DNA from: Streptomyces sp. NRRL F-5630
GTDB taxonomy: Bacteria; Actinomycetota; Actinomycetes; Streptomycetales; Streptomycetaceae
Direction: 5' to 3'
Length of the DNA stretch: 64,000 bases
Assembly: GCF_000719475.1 (NCBI RefSeq)
Contig: NZ_JOGO01000003.1
Location: 62,001-126,000, forward strand
Shown here: piece by piece, positions 61,468 to 64,000 of the stretch
Position numbering within the stretch: the first letter of the stretch is position 1
Layout of the letters: each line of letters opens with the position of its first letter
The notes under the pieces: model-generated
What the model was told of the DNA's origin: nothing
Database searches by the model: none
The model's input: only the letters and a program-made list of their open reading frames with translations
Program-made: the position numbers and the translations under genes

Positions 61468-62628
61468 TCAGGCCGCCGGAACCGGCTCTCCCGCCGTCGT
61501 CACGACCGTCCGGTCCCCGAGCGGGCGGTCGAGGGTCACCGAGCGGGTCAGCTCCTTCGCGATCATCACGCACACCTTCCCCGGTTTCTTCTCCTCCGTC
61601 AGGTGCACGCGCACCTGCCCGCCCTTCTCCTCCGCGTGCGCCCGGTAGCGGGCACACGCGCCCCCGGTGAAGCGGAGGCTCAGCTCGCGCCCGGCCGCCG
61701 CGTACGAGACGGGCGGCACCGCGCCGCTCGCGGTGCCGGGCCCCGCCGAGCCCGCCCCGCCCGGGTGCCGGGGCGCGCCCGAGCCGAGGTGCTCCTCCTC
61801 GATCGCGGGTTGCGCGAGCGTCGCGGGCTGCGTGGGGACGGAGAAGAGCCAGGCCGGTACGAGGACGGGGCGCCCCTCCCGCGTCCGGGCCGCGAGCCCG
61901 AAGCGCGCCCCCGTGACGGGCACGACCTTCCCGTCCTTCCCCACGCCCTCGTTGAGCGCGGCGAGCGCCTCGGCGGCGGAGCGCACCGCGTACCGCTCCT
62001 CCTCGGCGGTACGGGGCACGTCGAGCCGTCCCGCACCGCCCACGACCTCGCCGCCCGCCGCGACCTGGAGCCGCGTCGCCCAGCCGTCCGTGGGCAGTCC
62101 GCCTACCTCCGGATCGGCACGCACCACCCGGCTCGCGCCGCGTACGCCGTCGCCCCGGACCTCCGCGCCCGAGAGCCCCAGAGCCGCGAGCACCGGTCGC
62201 GCGGCCTTCCGCGCCTCGGCCTCGCCGGGCACGGAACACCCCTTCTCCCGGGCGCACTTGTCGTCCTCGGCCACGTAGCTCCACACACCGGGCGCCTGGC
62301 GGGCGACGGTCAGTCCCTCGCCCCGCCACTCGCCCCCCTCGGCGCGCACGCCCCCCGGGACCCCGAGCGCCCGGGCCAGCCGCTCCGCCGCGTCCCGCGA
62401 GACGCTCCCGCGGACCCCGTAGACCCCCGCCTTCTCCGGCCCCTTCGGCAACGCGTCCTCCGCCCGGTACCGCACCCCGCGAGGGTCCGGCTCCCCGGGC
62501 GCTATCCCGGGCGGCGACTCACTCGCGGCCACGTTCCCCGCGGGCGCCGCGTCCCCGCCCCCGCCGCACCCCGCGACGAGCAGTCCCAGCCCGGCGACCC
62601 CCGCGAAGACCCGCATTTTCATGCTCAT
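61468..62628 (-). CDS. Hypothetical lipoprotein
   Basis: A 386-residue exported protein. The signal peptide MRVFAGVAGLGLLVAGC has a lipobox with lipidation predicted at C21, followed by a Gly run. The mature part has VYGVRGSVSRDAAERLARAL, VWSYVAEDDKCAREKGCSVP with two close cysteines, and YAVRSAAEALAALNEG; it ends in EKKPGKVCVMIAKELTRSVT. I do not recognise a domain. GGAGTGGAG precedes the chosen ATG at 62628; the frame extends upstream without support. Streptomyces has similar lipoproteins at this locus. Confidence 0.85.
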   Translation of the reverse strand: MSMKMRVFAGVAGLGLLVAGCGGGGDAAPAGNVAASESPPGIAPGEPDPRGVRYRAEDALPKGPEKAGVYGVRGSVSRDAAERLARALGVPGGVRAEGGEWRGEGLTVARQAPGVWSYVAEDDKCAREKGCSVPGEAEARKAARPVLAALGLSGAEVRGDGVRGASRVVRADPEVGGLPTDGWATRLQVAAGGEVVGGAGRLDVPRTAEEERYAVRSAAEALAALNEGVGKDGKVVPVTGARFGLAARTREGRPVLVPAWLFSVPTQPATLAQPAIEEEHLGSGAPRHPGGAGSAGPGTASGAVPPVSYAAAGRELSLRFTGGACARYRAHAEEKGGQVRVHLTEEKKPGKVCVMIAKELTRSVTLDRPLGDRTVVTTAGEPVPAA

Positions 62629-62850
62629 GCCAACTCCACTCCTTCGCTGACGAGACGAAGTTCTGACGCCACACCACCCCGTCCGGTTCCACGCCGCGCA
62701 CCCCCCGCGCCCGGCCCGCGTCCGGCACGCGGGCCCTCCCGCGCTTGAGGGGCGGGCCCCGGGGGCAGAGCCCCTGAGGCCCACCCGGCGCGGGGCCCGC
62801 CCCCGCCGGATACCGTGAACCCGTCCATCCCGCCCCCACCAGGAGTGCCC

Positions 62851-63828
62851 GTGCGGATCGCAGTCACCGGCTCCATCGCCACCGACCACCTCATGACCTT
62901 CCCCGGCCGTTTCGCCGACCAGCTCGTCGCCGACCAGCTGCACACGGTCTCCCTCTCCTTCCTCGTCGACAACCTCGACGTCCGGCGCGGCGGGGTCGGC
63001 GCCAACATCGCCTTCGGCATGGGCCAGCTCGGCACCTCGCCGATCCTCGTGGGCGCGGCGGGCCCCGACTTCGACGAGTACCGCGCCTGGCTCGACCGCC
63101 ACGGCGTGGACACCGCCTCGGTGCGGATCTCCGAGGTCCTGCACACCGCCCGCTTCGTCTGCACGACGGACGCCGACCACAACCAGATCGGCTCCTTCTA
63201 CACGGGCGCGATGAGCGAGGCCCGCCTCATCGAGCTCCAAGCCGTCGCCGAGCGCGTCGGCGGTCTCGATCTCGTCACGATCGGCGCCGACGACCCCGAG
63301 GCGATGCTCCGTCACACCGAGGAGTGCCGCAGCCGGGGCATTCCCTTCGCCGCCGACTTCTCGCAGCAGATCGCGCGCATGGAGGGCGAGGAGATCCGCA
63401 CGCTCCTCGACGGCGCCACGTACCTCTTCTCGAACGAGTACGAGAAGGGCCTCATCGAGTCGAAGACCGGCTGGACGGACGCCGAGATCCTCGGGCGCGT
63501 CGGCCACCGCGTCACGACGCTCGGCGCCGACGGCGTACGGATCGAGCGGGTGGGCGAGGAGACCATCGAGGTCGGCGTTCCCGAGGAGCGGCGCAAGGCG
63601 GACCCGACGGGCGTCGGCGACGCGTTCCGGGCCGGGTTCCTCTCGGGGCTCGCCTGGGGCGTGAGTCTGGAGCGCGCGGCGCAGGTCGGCTGCATGCTCG
63701 CGACGCTCGTCATCGAGACGGTGGGGACGCAGGAGTACCAGCTGGAGCGGACGCACTTCATGGACCGCTTCACCAAGCAGTACGGCAACGAGGCCGGGGA
63801 CGAAGTGCGGGCGCACCTCCCGGGCTGA
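62851..63828 (+). CDS. PfkB-family sugar or nucleoside kinase
   Basis: A 325-residue kinase. FLVDNLDVRRGGVGANIAFG is the substrate-side glycine motif, PILVGAAGPDFDEYRAWLDR follows, and KADPTGVGDAFRAGFLSGLA is the second PfkB signature with the catalytic aspartate. It resembles actinobacterial adenosine kinase/ribokinase-like enzymes; the exact substrate cannot be assigned. I chose the GTG at 62851, six bases after AGGAG; the frame is open 12 codons further. Confidence 0.92.
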   Translation: MRIAVTGSIATDHLMTFPGRFADQLVADQLHTVSLSFLVDNLDVRRGGVGANIAFGMGQLGTSPILVGAAGPDFDEYRAWLDRHGVDTASVRISEVLHTARFVCTTDADHNQIGSFYTGAMSEARLIELQAVAERVGGLDLVTIGADDPEAMLRHTEECRSRGIPFAADFSQQIARMEGEEIRTLLDGATYLFSNEYEKGLIESKTGWTDAEILGRVGHRVTTLGADGVRIERVGEETIEVGVPEERRKADPTGVGDAFRAGFLSGLAWGVSLERAAQVGCMLATLVIETVGTQEYQLERTHFMDRFTKQYGNEAGDEVRAHLPG

Positions 63829-63899
63829 GCCCGGGCGCGGGGTCCGCGGGGCTCCGCCCGCGCTCCTGGCTCGCCGGACGGGCGTGTCCCCCGGACTGC

Positions 63900-64000
63900 T
63901 CAGCTCGTCCTGCGCACCGTGTACGCCGTGCCCTCGCGGCCCACGTACTCCTGGTCCCGCATCTCGCACCACGCCGGGATGTCCAGGGCCGCCGCCTCGT
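63900..64000 (-). CDS. TusA-like sulfurtransferase or related protein, C-terminal end (truncated by window)
   Basis: Only 33 C-terminal residues are in the window. They read EAAALDIPAWCEMRDQEYVG, then REGTAYTVRRTS and a stop. DIPAWCEMRxQEY followed by a final strand YTVRR is the pattern seen at the end of TusA/SirA-type sulfur carriers. The rest of the gene lies beyond the right edge, so the assignment is tentative. Confidence 0.55.
   Translation of the reverse strand, partial: EAAALDIPAWCEMRDQEYVGREGTAYTVRRTS

Overview
The window is a high-GC actinobacterial chromosome segment, almost certainly Streptomyces. Codons are strongly G/C at the third position, GTG starts are common, regulator families are actinobacterial, and the gene order is the familiar glnE ... 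glnA - RDD - DUF4191 - lipA - lipB - aceE - E2 - lpd - pepA - cob - pspA - nadA - erpA order of the Streptomyces chromosome arm-proximal core. I saw no rRNA, tRNA, CRISPR array or intact insertion sequence.

Layout. 1-14.6 kb: the 3' end of glnE, a PAP2-type membrane phosphatase, the scar of a deleted alpha-glucosidase gene, a DUF4230 protein, a TetR regulator, a membrane protein with sigma-factor-like N-terminus next to a NarL-type two-component system, an epimerase-like oxidoreductase, an OmpR-type winged-helix protein, a small gene behind a DNA-damage (PafBC-type) promoter, a DUF1254 protein and an anti-sigma antagonist/kinase pair. 14.8-21.8 kb: an accessory block of regulator plus redox-enzyme pairs (NmrA-like reductase/HxlR; HxlR/RidA; MmyB-type XRE regulator/Atu4866-domain protein/two SDRs). 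Its right-hand part (17.85-21.59 kb) is bracketed by two imperfect direct copies of a roughly 200-bp sequence, one of which abuts the glnA stop codon.

21.8-27.6 kb: glnA with a clear GlnR operator, an RDD protein, a DUF4191 protein, a small hypothetical, lipA and lipB. 28-36 kb: an NsdA-like regulator, an FAD amine-oxidase-like enzyme, a TIGR01777 epimerase, a GNAT acetyltransferase, a SpoIIE-type PP2C phosphatase, a DUF4240 protein and a two-domain VOC protein. 36-45.2 kb: the pyruvate dehydrogenase block: aceE, a GntR/FCD regulator, the lipoyl acyltransferase E2, lpd and pepA. LipB and LipA in the same window make the lipoyl cofactor carried by E2. 45.5-48.8 kb: late cobalamin genes cobS, cobT and an MBL-CobU fusion. 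49-64 kb: HtrA-like lipoprotein protease, a methyltransferase, DUF3043 protein, pspA/pspAA with a downstream two-component system, an RND transporter, nadA, erpA (both tied to Fe-S chemistry), a lipoprotein, a PfkB-family kinase and a truncated TusA-like gene at the right edge.

The most interesting signals lie between and behind the genes: the deletion scar of an alpha-glucosidase gene, the flanking direct repeats beside glnA, a 47-bp module with a consensus DnaA box present twice 9.4 kb apart, a RecA-NDp/PafBC promoter on an uncharacterised gene, reiterated gene 3' ends behind DUF4191, lipA and cobS, and several strong palindromes next to regulators. I did not find a convincing new multi-gene defence or biosynthetic system.
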